Part shown: in pieces, positions 35,633 through 43,499 of the stretch
Layout of the letters: each line of letters begins with the position of its first letter
Numbering within the stretch: position 1 is the first letter of the stretch
From: Cardiobacteriaceae bacterium
Lineage (GTDB): Bacteria; Pseudomonadota; Gammaproteobacteria; Cardiobacteriales; Cardiobacteriaceae
Direction: 5' to 3'
DNA: 64,000 nucleotides
Assembly: GCA_030529365.1 (NCBI GenBank)
Contig: JAUMXB010000002.1
Coordinates: 1 to 64,000 of the forward strand
Program-made: the position numbers and the translations under genes
Notes under the pieces: generated by a model
Databases searched by the model: none
Told to the model about the DNA's origin: nothing
The model's input: only the letters and a program-made list of their open reading frames with translations

Positions 35633-37213
35633 TTATCCCAAGTATTTCTTCAGCGTCGCGCGCACTGCGCCAACGCCCGCGAGCATTTCCCTGAAATAGC
35701 CTTCCGCTTTCTCGCCGAGGCCGACGTCGTAAAGATTGACGCCGAAGATATTGGCATCGCTGAACAGGGCGCGCACGTTGCCGATGTTGTCGCTGCCGAG
35801 CTGCACGCCCGCGAGTTTTTCCTGCGCGCTTTCAAGCAGCGGGTCGGGGCTGCAAGTGAAGGCCTTGCCTGCGTCATCGATGCCGAGCAAATAGCGCGCC
35901 CAGCCGGCGAACACCAGCGGGATGGCGACGAGTTCGTGCGCTTTTTCACCATAGGCTTTCACCGTTTCGCCGAAGCGGATGGCAAGCTTTTGCGAGGTAT
36001 CGGTGGCGATGCGCTGCGGCGCGTCGGGGATAAAGGGATTGGGCAGGCGCACGTTGACCACTTCGTCAATAAACTGTTTCGGATCAAGAATGCCGGGATT
36101 GACCACCACCGGCAGCCCTTCTTTGTACCCCACGGCATTTGCCAGCGCCGCGAGTTCGGCGTCCCGCATTTCTTCATAAATGCGGGTGTGGCCGAGCAGG
36201 CAGCCGAACACGGCGAGCGCGGTGTGGATGGGATTCAAGCAAGTGGTGACTTTCATGGTTTCCACCTTGTTCACCGTGGCGCGGTCGGCAAACATCACGC
36301 CCGCTTTTTCCAGCGCCGGACGGCCGTTGGGGAAATCGTCCTCGATTACCAGATATTCCAGCTCTTCGGCGTTCACGAAGGGCGCGACGTAAGTGTTTTT
36401 CGCGGTCACTACCGCGTCCATGCTTTCCAGCCCGTCTTCGCGCAAGACAGCAGCCACCGCTTCATCGGGGCGCGGCGTGATCTTGTCGATCATTGACCAC
36501 GGAAACGCCACTTTGCCGCTCGCGAGCCAATCAACAAAGGCGCTTTCCACATGGCCGTTTTCCTGCCAGTTGCGCGCGAATTTGAGGATGACGTGGCGCA
36601 GCTTCTCGCCGTTGTGCGACATATTGTCCATGCTCACCACGGCGACGGGATGGCCGCCAGCGCGGTAGCGCGCGAGCAGAAGTGCCACGATTTTGCCCAT
36701 ATAGCTTCTGGGAAAATCGGTGCCGCGATGGAAATCTTCCGCCACATCGGGGAAATAGTTGCGATCTTTATCCTTGATTTGATAGCCCTTTTCCGTAATC
36801 GTCAGCGACATCATCTGCAAGGCCGGGTGGCTTGCCACTGCTTGCAGGCGGGCAAAATCCGCATCGTTCATGGTAAGCGCTTGCGAGACGCTCGCGATCA
36901 CCACCTTGTCCATCTCGCCGCTTTTCTTGAGGCGCGCGAAAACGCTCATGTTGTCAAACGGATGATAGGCGCGGGTGATGATGTCCTCGTCAAAGCCCTC
37001 GGCGACGATGATGCCGCGATTGGCATCGCCCCGGTTCAAAAGCACTTGCTGCGCGTGCGCCAAAAAGGCGCGGAAAATATTGCCCGCGCCCAGGTGCAAC
37101 CAGCGTGGATCGCTTTGCGTTTGCGCGGCGACGGTAGCGGCATCGTATTGCGGCAGCTGGTAGCCGTGTGTTTGCCAGAAGCTGTCATGCAATGTTGCGT
37201 ACTGAAGTTTCAT
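35633..37213 (-). CDS. uxuB: D-mannonate oxidoreductase (fructuronate reductase)
   Basis: Reduces D-fructuronate to D-mannonate with NADH. The 526-aa protein is in the long-chain mannitol dehydrogenase family: LHLGAGNIFRAFLAHAQQ forms the nucleotide-binding Rossmann start, and SMDNMSHNGEKLR with TTCLNPIHTALAVFG contains the catalytic Lys/Asn/His region. The slightly longer length than E. coli UxuB (486) is in keeping with other members. AAGGAG 7 nt before the ATG is a strong ribosome binding site. First gene of uxuB-kdgK-DUF1176; E12 stands upstream. Confidence 0.92.
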   Translation of the reverse strand: MKLQYATLHDSFWQTHGYQLPQYDAATVAAQTQSDPRWLHLGAGNIFRAFLAHAQQVLLNRGDANRGIIVAEGFDEDIITRAYHPFDNMSVFARLKKSGEMDKVVIASVSQALTMNDADFARLQAVASHPALQMMSLTITEKGYQIKDKDRNYFPDVAEDFHRGTDFPRSYMGKIVALLLARYRAGGHPVAVVSMDNMSHNGEKLRHVILKFARNWQENGHVESAFVDWLASGKVAFPWSMIDKITPRPDEAVAAVLREDGLESMDAVVTAKNTYVAPFVNAEELEYLVIEDDFPNGRPALEKAGVMFADRATVNKVETMKVTTCLNPIHTALAVFGCLLGHTRIYEEMRDAELAALANAVGYKEGLPVVVNPGILDPKQFIDEVVNVRLPNPFIPDAPQRIATDTSQKLAIRFGETVKAYGEKAHELVAIPLVFAGWARYLLGIDDAGKAFTCSPDPLLESAQEKLAGVQLGSDNIGNVRALFSDANIFGVNLYDVGLGEKAEGYFREMLAGVGAVRATLKKYLG

Positions 37214-37226
37214 AATTTCTCCTTAA

Positions 37227-37275
37227 ATAGTATTTTTTTACCATCATGAAGCGCTTGTTTCGGTAAATTTTCTCA
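37227..37275. repeat. E12: AAGCGCTT single-core palindrome
   Basis: Core at 37249-37256 between TTTTTTTACC and CGGTAAATTTTCTCA. It starts 14 bp upstream of uxuB and ends 3 bp from the HipA-like gene stop. Confidence 0.85.
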
Positions 37276-37277
37276 TA

Positions 37278-38612
37278 TCAGACATCCAATCGTGCCAATT
37301 GTGCGGCGGCATTCTGCAAATGCCCGCGCAAAGCTGCCATGCACGGGGCAAAACGCAGGCTGAAACGCGCGTCGCTTTCCACGCGGGCAAGCCATGCTTG
37401 CGCCAGCCCATGGGCCTGTCGCCATTGCGCAGGCGCGATATCGGCGCGCAAATCGGGGGCGGCGAGGCTTTCGGGCAATCCGCCGCCGGTGCGTGGCGCA
37501 AAGGTCATCGGCGTCATGTCGTAAACCGGAGCGAGGGGGTACGGACGGCCGCTGTCGTTGAGGAAGGAAAGGTTGCCGCCGTGCATGTCGCTATTGCCGA
37601 TCAGCGTGCCGAATGCCCAGAGTAGCGCCGCCGTTTGCGCGGCTTGGGAGGTGATGATTTTGTGATGCGCCAGTTCGCGGCAAATGGTCGGCCAGCCTTG
37701 CGGCGCTTTGCCGACGAATTGCAGATCGAGCGCTGCGAGCGAATGCAGGCCGAGGCGGCCGCGTTCGCCGACGCGATCAAAGCGCTCGACCTCCAGAAAG
37801 CGCTGCGTGTTCGTGTCGAGAATGGCGCTGCGCGCGGCGGCGATGCCGTGTTCGTTCAGGGTTTGCAGGGCGAGATGTTCGGCAAGGAGCAAGTCGCGCC
37901 AGCGTTCGCTCACCGGGCTGTCTTCCGCTTCGCTGAATTTCACGAGCACATGGCCGTTTTCGGCATAGGCAGTGAATTTCGGCTGTTCGCCGCCTGCTGA
38001 TGAGCCGGGAATGTCGCCCGCAGCTGCCTGTGCCGCCAGTTGCGGATAGATCACGGCTTTTTCGGACTGGCGAATGGGAGACGGGGCAGAGAGGCCGAGA
38101 AAGCGGGCGCGGTTGGCTTCGCCCAGGAGCATATTGCCGCTGGCGTCCATGCCTTCGGCCAGCAGGGCGCGCAGCACCTGATGATCGGACCAGAGATGCG
38201 GCTCTGCGGATAGCCCCAAAGATGCGGCATGTTGCCGCGCCCACGCGCGCCCCAAATACCCTTGCGGGCGCATGTCGTAGAGCCACCACGGCAGGCCGTC
38301 GCTGTGCAACGTGCGCCCGCCTGTTTCCTGCATCACGAAGCCTTCAGGGCGCACAGGCACGAGTTCGCCCAGGTGCTGCAATCTGCCCTCGCCATCTACG
38401 TGGTACACCGCAATAGCGGGCAAGCCGCGCATGGCATCACGCAGTGCATAGTGAATGGATTTTCCCGCGCCGATGCGCACCACATCATTGCCCATCGCTT
38501 TCAGGGCGCGCGACAGGGTGGGCTGGCTAATGCCTGCAATTTCCATGAGTTGTGCGGCATTGGCAATGCCGCTGTTCAGGCGTTGGCGGATGTGTTCAGC
38601 GTGCTCTGGCAT
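37278..38612 (-). CDS. HipA-family Ser/Thr kinase with N-terminal HTH (YjjJ/HipH-like)
   Basis: A 444-aa single protein that fuses an N-terminal winged helix (LMEIAGISQPTLSRALKAMG, residues 20-45) to a HipA-type kinase. Kinase motifs: the Gly-rich loop SSAGGEQPKF, the ATP-Lys in VLVKFSE, and the catalytic loop GNSDMHGGNLSFLN with YPLAPVYDMTPM as the metal-binding region. The arrangement and length match E. coli YjjJ (HipH), a HipA-like toxin that does not need a separate HipB. No hipB or antitoxin gene is next to it. It lies in the uronate locus behind a secreted SH3-like gene, 48 bp away. Confidence 0.88.
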   Translation of the reverse strand: MPEHAEHIRQRLNSGIANAAQLMEIAGISQPTLSRALKAMGNDVVRIGAGKSIHYALRDAMRGLPAIAVYHVDGEGRLQHLGELVPVRPEGFVMQETGGRTLHSDGLPWWLYDMRPQGYLGRAWARQHAASLGLSAEPHLWSDHQVLRALLAEGMDASGNMLLGEANRARFLGLSAPSPIRQSEKAVIYPQLAAQAAAGDIPGSSAGGEQPKFTAYAENGHVLVKFSEAEDSPVSERWRDLLLAEHLALQTLNEHGIAAARSAILDTNTQRFLEVERFDRVGERGRLGLHSLAALDLQFVGKAPQGWPTICRELAHHKIITSQAAQTAALLWAFGTLIGNSDMHGGNLSFLNDSGRPYPLAPVYDMTPMTFAPRTGGGLPESLAAPDLRADIAPAQWRQAHGLAQAWLARVESDARFSLRFAPCMAALRGHLQNAAAQLARLDV

Positions 38613-38660
38613 AGGGCGTGAATAGAAAGATGAATGGCAAATTGAATAGAAAAATGCAGC

Positions 38661-39296
38661 TTACGGCATTTGATCCACATCCGGCATGTCGCAGGTGGTT
38701 TCCAGATTGCCGCAGACACCGCGTGCCCACACGCTCTCGAGCGTTTGCTGTTCGCTGTCGGGAATTTGCGCAATGCTGCCGTCGGGATTGCGGCGTTCGC
38801 GCTGGCGGTAGTCGATTTGCACCCATTCGTTTTGGCAGTCGCGAAGGATCACGTCGCCCCGTTCGCCGAGCCAGTCGCTGAGAGCCAGCTTGATGGCGCT
38901 TTTCGCATCGGGTGCGGCATAGAGGCGGCGGCTTTGCAGGGTGAAACCGATGTGCTTGGCATCAAGCCAGCCGGAGACGCGCGGGACATTATCCGGAGAG
39001 CCGTAAGCTTCGATTTTCACGGGGAAGCGGCCATCGCTCGCGTAGCCGGAGAGGGACACGCGCAAGTAATCCCATGTGGTGCCTTGCATGGCATCGGGCA
39101 GGGTATCGGAGATGTCGCGGCTTGTGGATGCAGGATAAAGATGGATTTTTTCCGGCCAGTCGGGATTGCCGTAGCTGTCGCCTGCGGCATTGGGCACGGG
39201 GCGTATTTTCAGCCAGCCGTCTATCAGGCAGGGGTGCACTTCATCGGCATGGGCGAGGGCGGTTGCGAGCAGTAGTGGCAGGAGGAGGATTTTCAT
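38661..39296 (-). CDS. Secreted protein of unknown function with SH3-like C-terminal half
   Basis: A 211-aa protein. Signal peptide MKILLLPLLLATALAHA is followed by DEVHPCLIDGWLKIRP, and a C-terminal region RRLYAAPDAKS, GDVILRDCQNEWVQIDY, WARGVCGNLETTCDMP that has the spacing of a bacterial SH3 fold with cysteines. AAAGGTG precedes the ATG. I do not recognise a named family. It may be co-transcribed with the HipA-like gene and resembles the nearby DUF4189/DUF1176 genes only in being a small Cys-containing envelope protein. Confidence 0.72.
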   Translation of the reverse strand: MKILLLPLLLATALAHADEVHPCLIDGWLKIRPVPNAAGDSYGNPDWPEKIHLYPASTSRDISDTLPDAMQGTTWDYLRVSLSGYASDGRFPVKIEAYGSPDNVPRVSGWLDAKHIGFTLQSRRLYAAPDAKSAIKLALSDWLGERGDVILRDCQNEWVQIDYRQRERRNPDGSIAQIPDSEQQTLESVWARGVCGNLETTCDMPDVDQMP

Positions 39297-39316
39297 GTTT
39301 CACCTTTCCGTGTTTT

Positions 39317-39362
39317 ATGGTGATTTTTTATCACGATAAGCGCTTATAAATGGTAAAAATAA
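39317..39362. repeat. E13: AAGCGCTT single-core palindrome
   Basis: Core at 39338-39345 between TTTTTTATCACG and GGTAAAAAT. It separates the SH3-like gene from the small lipoprotein gene. Confidence 0.85.
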
Positions 39363-39397
39363 ATGATTAAAATGGATTTTATGATGAATTTTGTCTT

Positions 39398-39577
39398 CTA
39401 TGGCGATACGGGATGGCAGCCCCGCCCATAGAGACATTCGATCACGGTGGCGGAATATTGTGCGCTGCTGCTGGTGCTGCTGCCGGCATCGGGATAGGTC
39501 TGCGCGGGGTGGTATGACGCGGGCGCGGCGCAGCCGCCAAGGAGCAGGGCGAGGCAGATGAGGATGTTCGGTTTCAT
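39398..39577 (-). CDS. Small lipoprotein with IECxYxxGC motif (copy 1)
   Basis: A 59-aa gene. It starts at ATG 39577, with a ribosome binding site only weakly visible, 9 bp after the DUF4189 gene. The leader MKPNILICLALLLGGC ends in a perfect lipobox (LGGC). A Ser/Ala-rich linker follows, and the end is VIECLYGRGCHPVSP. The C-terminal motif V-I-E-C-x-Y-x-x-G-C recurs in a second small lipoprotein at 41095-41277, so these are paralogues. Function unknown; the two cysteines may form a disulfide in the periplasm. Confidence 0.75.
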   Translation of the reverse strand: MKPNILICLALLLGGCAAPASYHPAQTYPDAGSSTSSSAQYSATVIECLYGRGCHPVSP

Positions 39578-39586
39578 GGGCTGCCC

Positions 39587-40201
39587 TTATCGCAGGGTTT
39601 TGCCGGGGTTGCTGCATCCGCTGGCGGAGAGGGTGCAGCTTGCCGGCTGGATGGCACTGTCGGCGCGGCAATGGGCAAGCGCCTGTTCTTCGGCTTGCGC
39701 CTTGTCGTGCGCGGGAATGCCGGCGGAGGGGTAGAAGCGCACGCCATGGCCATCGCGCAGTCGGCCGTAAGCCGCCGCGCCGCACATGTTGCGGAAGGAT
39801 ACGAGGATCTGGCACTGGTCAGGATGCGTGGCGCCGCTGTCGAAACAGGCGTAGCGCGCGCGTTCTTCGGCGACGTGCAGATCCGGGTGTTCATGAAAGG
39901 CGGCGACGCCGGGCGGGTTTTCGGGATAGTTGGGCGAGGCGTTGGGATTGAAGCCGACGGCAATGGCGCCGTGGTTGTCGGCGGGGTGCCATTGCGGGCG
40001 CAGGTGGTGCGGGACGGTTTCCGGCATCTGGCCGGACTGGCGTTGCGCGGCGGCTTCTGCGGCGATGCGCTGGTTCATTTCCTGCATCATTTGCGCGCCC
40101 ATGGCGTTGTATTCATGCCATTGTTGTGATCCTGCCTGGTAGGGGTTGGCGTGGGCGGCGAGGACAAGGCAGAGGGAAAGGAGTAGCAATGGATTTTTCA
40201 T
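39587..40201 (-). CDS. DUF4189-type secreted protein (copy 1)
   Basis: A 204-aa protein with signal peptide MKNPLLLLSLCLVLAAHA. The domain AIAVGFNPNASPN to ILVSFRNMCGAAAYG and AQAEEQALAHCRADSAIQ carries the DUF4189 pattern (AIAV..., V.FRN.CGA, A...AL..C). The cysteines are regularly spaced. DUF4189 proteins are often found with secretion or envelope genes; their function is unknown. GGAG precedes the ATG 40201. Part of a duplicated pair with the gene at 40297-41085. Confidence 0.78.
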   Translation of the reverse strand: MKNPLLLLSLCLVLAAHANPYQAGSQQWHEYNAMGAQMMQEMNQRIAAEAAAQRQSGQMPETVPHHLRPQWHPADNHGAIAVGFNPNASPNYPENPPGVAAFHEHPDLHVAEERARYACFDSGATHPDQCQILVSFRNMCGAAAYGRLRDGHGVRFYPSAGIPAHDKAQAEEQALAHCRADSAIQPASCTLSASGCSNPGKTLR

Positions 40202-40212
40202 TTTAATCTCCA

Positions 40213-40305
40213 AAATAATAGTTTTTTATCATGATAAGCGCTTCTGTTTGGTAAAAACACATCATAATAAGCGCTTTATATGGTAATTTTTTACCATTAT
40301 TGCCA
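40213..40305. repeat. E14: AAGCGCTT nested-palindrome element
   Basis: Cores at 40236-40243 and 40269-40276 (33 bp apart). Right part is a full TGGTAA/TTACCA hairpin that overlaps the DUF4189 copy 2 stop. It separates the two DUF4189 genes. Confidence 0.88.
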
Positions 40306-41085
40306 TTCAAGATGCTGGCTGGGCAGGGCGCAGTAGTAGGCCTGTTTTTTATGGTCGGGCGCTGTGCAGCTCGCCGCGTGCACGGCGGGATCGCCCTGGC
40401 AGCGGCGAAGCGCGTCTTCGATGGCGGGTTGCACGATGGCGTAGGCGAGATTCCAGTCGTTGACGTCGCCCTGGCGGTAGCCGTCGGCAAAATGGGCACG
40501 GCTTGCGGTGTAGAGGCGCACGCCACTATAGTCTTTCAGCCAGCCGGCGGCGATGGCGTTGCAGGTGTTGGCATAGACGGCGGCAATTTCGCAATTGGCG
40601 CTGCCGCAGCGTTCGCGTGCGGCGGCTTCGGCCTGTTGCGCGCTTTCCGGCTGGTTGCGGAATTCGCCGGCGGCGTGGATGCGGAAGGGCTGATAGGGGC
40701 CGAAGGGCGAGAGGTTTTCGAGGCGCTGGCCGTCGATCTCGCTGGTCATGTTGCGGTAGCGTTGCCAGCTGAAGGGCAGGGGTTTGCTGTAGTTATCGAG
40801 GAGGATGTCGTCGCGGTAACTCACGGCGAGTGCGCCGTATTGGCTGCTGAGCCCGGCAAGACGCGATTCGACGGGACGGCCGCGCGGCGCTTGCATTTGC
40901 TGCTGCGCCTGTTGCGCGCGTTCCGCCATGATGCGGTCGTGCTGGATTTGCCCGAGCATTTGCTGCTGTTGCTGCCATTGTTGCTGCTGGTAGGCGGCCT
41001 GCGCGCTTTGCTGCATGTGCGCGGGCATTTGCGCGAGTGCCGCGTTGGCCGCCGTGACCATGATCAAAAGAGCGGTGCGTGCCAT
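40297..41085 (-). CDS. DUF4189-type secreted protein with Gln-rich N-terminus (copy 2)
   Basis: A 262-aa protein with signal peptide MARTALLIMVTAANAALA. A Gln-rich low-complexity segment (YQQQQWQQQQQML, residues 32-66) lies before a DUF4189-like domain with EAAARERCGSANCEIAAVYANTCNAIAAG. AAGGAGG stands before ATG 41085 and overlaps the stop of the small lipoprotein gene upstream, so the pair is coupled. The Gln-rich stretch (CAG/CAA codons) is absent in copy 1. Confidence 0.75.
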   Translation of the reverse strand: MARTALLIMVTAANAALAQMPAHMQQSAQAAYQQQQWQQQQQMLGQIQHDRIMAERAQQAQQQMQAPRGRPVESRLAGLSSQYGALAVSYRDDILLDNYSKPLPFSWQRYRNMTSEIDGQRLENLSPFGPYQPFRIHAAGEFRNQPESAQQAEAAARERCGSANCEIAAVYANTCNAIAAGWLKDYSGVRLYTASRAHFADGYRQGDVNDWNLAYAIVQPAIEDALRRCQGDPAVHAASCTAPDHKKQAYYCALPSQHLEWQ

Positions 41086-41094
41086 GTTGCCTCC

Positions 41095-41277
41095 TTACTG
41101 GCGGATGCTGCGGCAGCCGTGGTTGTAGCGGCACTCGATGACCACGTCCTGCCCGTAGAGGATTTCGCCGGGCGCGCTGTGCGTGGCGGATGGGGATGGC
41201 ACGCTGCCGTGATGCGCGGTGGCAACGCAGCCGCCCAGCAGCAGGGCGGACAGGAGTAACGCAAGTGTGTGTTTCAT
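41095..41277 (-). CDS. Small lipoprotein with IECxYxxGC motif (copy 2)
   Basis: A 60-aa lipoprotein. MKHTLALLLSALLLGGC gives a perfect lipobox, and the tail GQDVVIECRYNHGCRSIRQ shares the V-I-E-C-x-Y-x-x-G-C motif with copy 1 at 39398-39577. Upstream in-frame extension to 41343 would run into element E15, so ATG 41277 with AGGTGA is chosen. It overlaps the ribosome binding site of DUF4189 copy 2. Function unknown. Confidence 0.75.
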   Translation of the reverse strand: MKHTLALLLSALLLGGCVATAHHGSVPSPSATHSAPGEILYGQDVVIECRYNHGCRSIRQ

Positions 41278-41326
41278 GGCATCACCTGTAAAAGCAAATG
41301 ACGGGATTACCATAGCAGAATACGGG

Positions 41327-41426
41327 ATTTTTCTTGTAACCAAGCGCTTGTGTGAATAGAAAATCTCAAAAAATAGAGTATTTTTATCACGACAAGCGCT
41401 TCATGATGGTAAAAAACGACTATTTT
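41327..41426. repeat. E15: two single AAGCGCTT palindromes
   Basis: Cores at 41342-41349 and 41394-41401 (52 bp apart), each with its own arms. The right one has TTTTTATC and GGTAAAAAA and overlaps the uxuA stop. Confidence 0.85.
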
Positions 41427-42487
41427 TTTACTTTTTCGCACATGTCCCATACGCCCTGGATATACATGATGCCGAGCGCGCGGTCATAGAGGCCGTAGCC
41501 GGGGCGGCACTGTTCGCCCCAGATGTGGCGGCCGTGGTCGGGGCGGTAATAGCCTTCATAACCGACGTCATGATAGGCGCGCACCACTTCGGCAATATCC
41601 ACCGAGCCGTCGGACGAGAGGTGCGAGGTTTCGATGAAGTCGCCGTTGGCAAAGCGCTTGATGTTGCGGATGTGGGCAAAAGGAATGCGGTCGTGGAAAT
41701 CGCGGATCATTTGCGGGATGTTGTTGTCGGGATTGGGGCCGAGCGCGCCGCTGCACAGGGTGAGTCCGTTGGCAGGGCTGTCCACCATTTCGATGATAGC
41801 TTTGAGATCGCTATAGTTTTTTACGATGCGCGGCAGGCCGAAGATGGAAAACGGCGGATCATCGGGGTGGATGGCCATTTTGATGCCAGCGGCTTCGGCG
41901 GTGGGGATGATGGCTTCGAGGAAGTATTTGAGGTTGCGGCGCAAATCCTCTTCGGAAACGTTTTTGTAGGCATCAAAGAGCTTGTCGAGATGCGCCAGGC
42001 GCTCGGGTTCCCAACCGGGGAGCGTGAGGCCGTTCGAGCCTTCTTCCACGCTTTTCACCAGCGCTTTGGGATCCAGCCCTTCCATCGCCGAGGCGTCATA
42101 AAAAAGGGCGGTCGCGCCGTCGTCCATGGGGTGGAACAAATCGGTACGCATCCAGTCGAAGACGGGCATGAAGTTGTAGCACACGACTTTGACGCCGTGC
42201 TTGCCGAGGTTTACGAGGCTTTGCTTGTAGTTTTCGATGTACTGCTCGCGTTCGGGGAGCCCCAGCTTGATGGCTTCATGGACGTTGACGCTTTCCACCA
42301 CGTCGATGTTGAGGCCGTACCTGTCGGCTTGCGCTTTCACGTCGGCGATGCGCGCTTCCGGCCAGACTTCGCCGGCGGCGAGATCATGCAAGGCCCAGAC
42401 GATGCCGCTCATGGACGGGATTTGCCGGATTTGTTCGAGAGTGACGGTGTCGTTGCCTTCGCCGTACCAGCGGAATGTGGTTTTCAT
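41420..42487 (-). CDS. uxuA: Mannonate dehydratase
   Basis: Dehydrates D-mannonate to KDG. The 355-aa TIM-barrel protein starts MKTTFRWYGEGNDTVTLEQIRQIP, and CYNFMPVFDWMRTDL, MAIHPDDPPFSIFGLPRI, SHLSSDGSVDIAEVV and YRPDHGRHIWGE carry the Mn-binding and catalytic Cys/His/Asp residues of UxuA. AGGAG lies before ATG 42487. Length is a little below E. coli UxuA (394), as in Gram-positive and Pasteurellaceae members. It probably follows the PPM-phosphatase-like gene on a shared transcript; a GC-rich hairpin lies in the 70-bp gap. Confidence 0.95.
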   Translation of the reverse strand: MKTTFRWYGEGNDTVTLEQIRQIPSMSGIVWALHDLAAGEVWPEARIADVKAQADRYGLNIDVVESVNVHEAIKLGLPEREQYIENYKQSLVNLGKHGVKVVCYNFMPVFDWMRTDLFHPMDDGATALFYDASAMEGLDPKALVKSVEEGSNGLTLPGWEPERLAHLDKLFDAYKNVSEEDLRRNLKYFLEAIIPTAEAAGIKMAIHPDDPPFSIFGLPRIVKNYSDLKAIIEMVDSPANGLTLCSGALGPNPDNNIPQMIRDFHDRIPFAHIRNIKRFANGDFIETSHLSSDGSVDIAEVVRAYHDVGYEGYYRPDHGRHIWGEQCRPGYGLYDRALGIMYIQGVWDMCEKVKK

Positions 42488-42506
42488 GGATGCTCCTGTG
42501 GGTAAT

Positions 42507-42540
42507 CTGCCCGGTCTTCGCGTTGCGCAAAGCCGGGCAG
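42507..42540. terminator. GC-rich hairpin between the PPM-like gene and uxuA
   Basis: CTGCCCGG (42507-42514) pairs with CCGGGCAG (42533-42540). There is no U-tract on the minus strand, so it may stabilise or attenuate mRNA rather than stop it. Confidence 0.4.
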
Positions 42541-42557
42541 GAACGGGTTTGTGACGC

Positions 42558-43496
42558 TTAATGGCGCCGGTAAATCAGCACGGCGCGGTCGTCGAAGGTG
42601 TAGTTGTCCTTGCTGACGCCCTTGGTGGACGGGGTTTTGATGCGCATCGGATCTTCGGCGAGCTCTTTCTTGAGCGCTTCTTCGTAAGATTCGATGGTGG
42701 CTTCCGCCGGATAGGTTTCATAGCCGTCCGAGCTGAGTTCGATGAGTTTCGGCGTTTCCTTGAATTGCCAGACGCGCAGTTTTTCCGGCGGGATGGGGAA
42801 GCCGTCTATCGCCCAGAACTGGAAGGCTTCCGGCGCTTCCGGGTTGTTCTGGAATTCGGACTGGCGTTGCAGGAGCGGCAGGATGTAGAAGCGGCCGAGG
42901 TCGTTGTCGCGGATTTGTTCGTCGGTGAGCCCCAGCGTTTCGATGACTTTGACGCGCAGCGCGCTGTTCAGGGTATCGACGAGCTTGCCTTCGTCGTTGT
43001 AGTTCACGCCATCGATGCGCGCCTTGGAGTCGCCGATGCCGACGAGTTCGTTGCTCGCGAAGTTGTACCAGACGAGAGTGGCAGTCGGGCGGAAGAGCGG
43101 TTCCTTGGCGAAATCGATATCAGGGTTGGCGGCGTAGAATTTCTGGTATTCGTCGTTGATGCGCTTCAGCACTTCTTCCTTGCTGCTCGCGGGCGGCAGG
43201 TTTTCAAAGACGCTGAGGATGATGTCGCGGCTGACGCGGCCGCCTTTCTTGCCGTCGTACTTTTTGCCGGATTTGTCGGTGGCGCCATCGAAAACGGCGA
43301 GGTAGTGGTCATTGAAAAAGAGGCCGTCCTCGCAGATGCGGTTGCTTTCTTCGCCCGCGCCTTTTTTGCCTTCGATGAAATATTCGAGATCGCCGCCTTT
43401 CAGGCTGGCCTTGACCGTTTGGCTGTAGGTGAGCGGATCATCGCCAGCGATGGCCTGGCCTGCAAGCAGGGCTATGAAAAGCATAGTCTTTTTCAT
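42558..43496 (-). CDS. Exported PPM/PP2C-like phosphatase domain protein
   Basis: A 312-aa protein with signal peptide MKKTMLFIALLAGQAIA. The mature part shows PP2C-type motifs in order: RICEDGLFFNDHYLAVFDGATDKSG (motifs 1-2), GGRVSRDIILSVFENLP, VGIGDSKARIDG (motif 8, GDS) and DDRAVLIYRR at the end (in place of DN.T). These supply the metal-binding Asp residues of the PPM phosphatase fold, but it lies behind a signal peptide, which is unusual. The start is 3 bp after the uxuR stop, so translation is coupled to the repressor. A regulatory or signalling role in the uronate locus is inference. Confidence 0.7.
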   Translation of the reverse strand: MKKTMLFIALLAGQAIAGDDPLTYSQTVKASLKGGDLEYFIEGKKGAGEESNRICEDGLFFNDHYLAVFDGATDKSGKKYDGKKGGRVSRDIILSVFENLPPASSKEEVLKRINDEYQKFYAANPDIDFAKEPLFRPTATLVWYNFASNELVGIGDSKARIDGVNYNDEGKLVDTLNSALRVKVIETLGLTDEQIRDNDLGRFYILPLLQRQSEFQNNPEAPEAFQFWAIDGFPIPPEKLRVWQFKETPKLIELSSDGYETYPAEATIESYEEALKKELAEDPMRIKTPSTKGVSKDNYTFDDRAVLIYRRH

Positions 43497-43499
43497 GTT

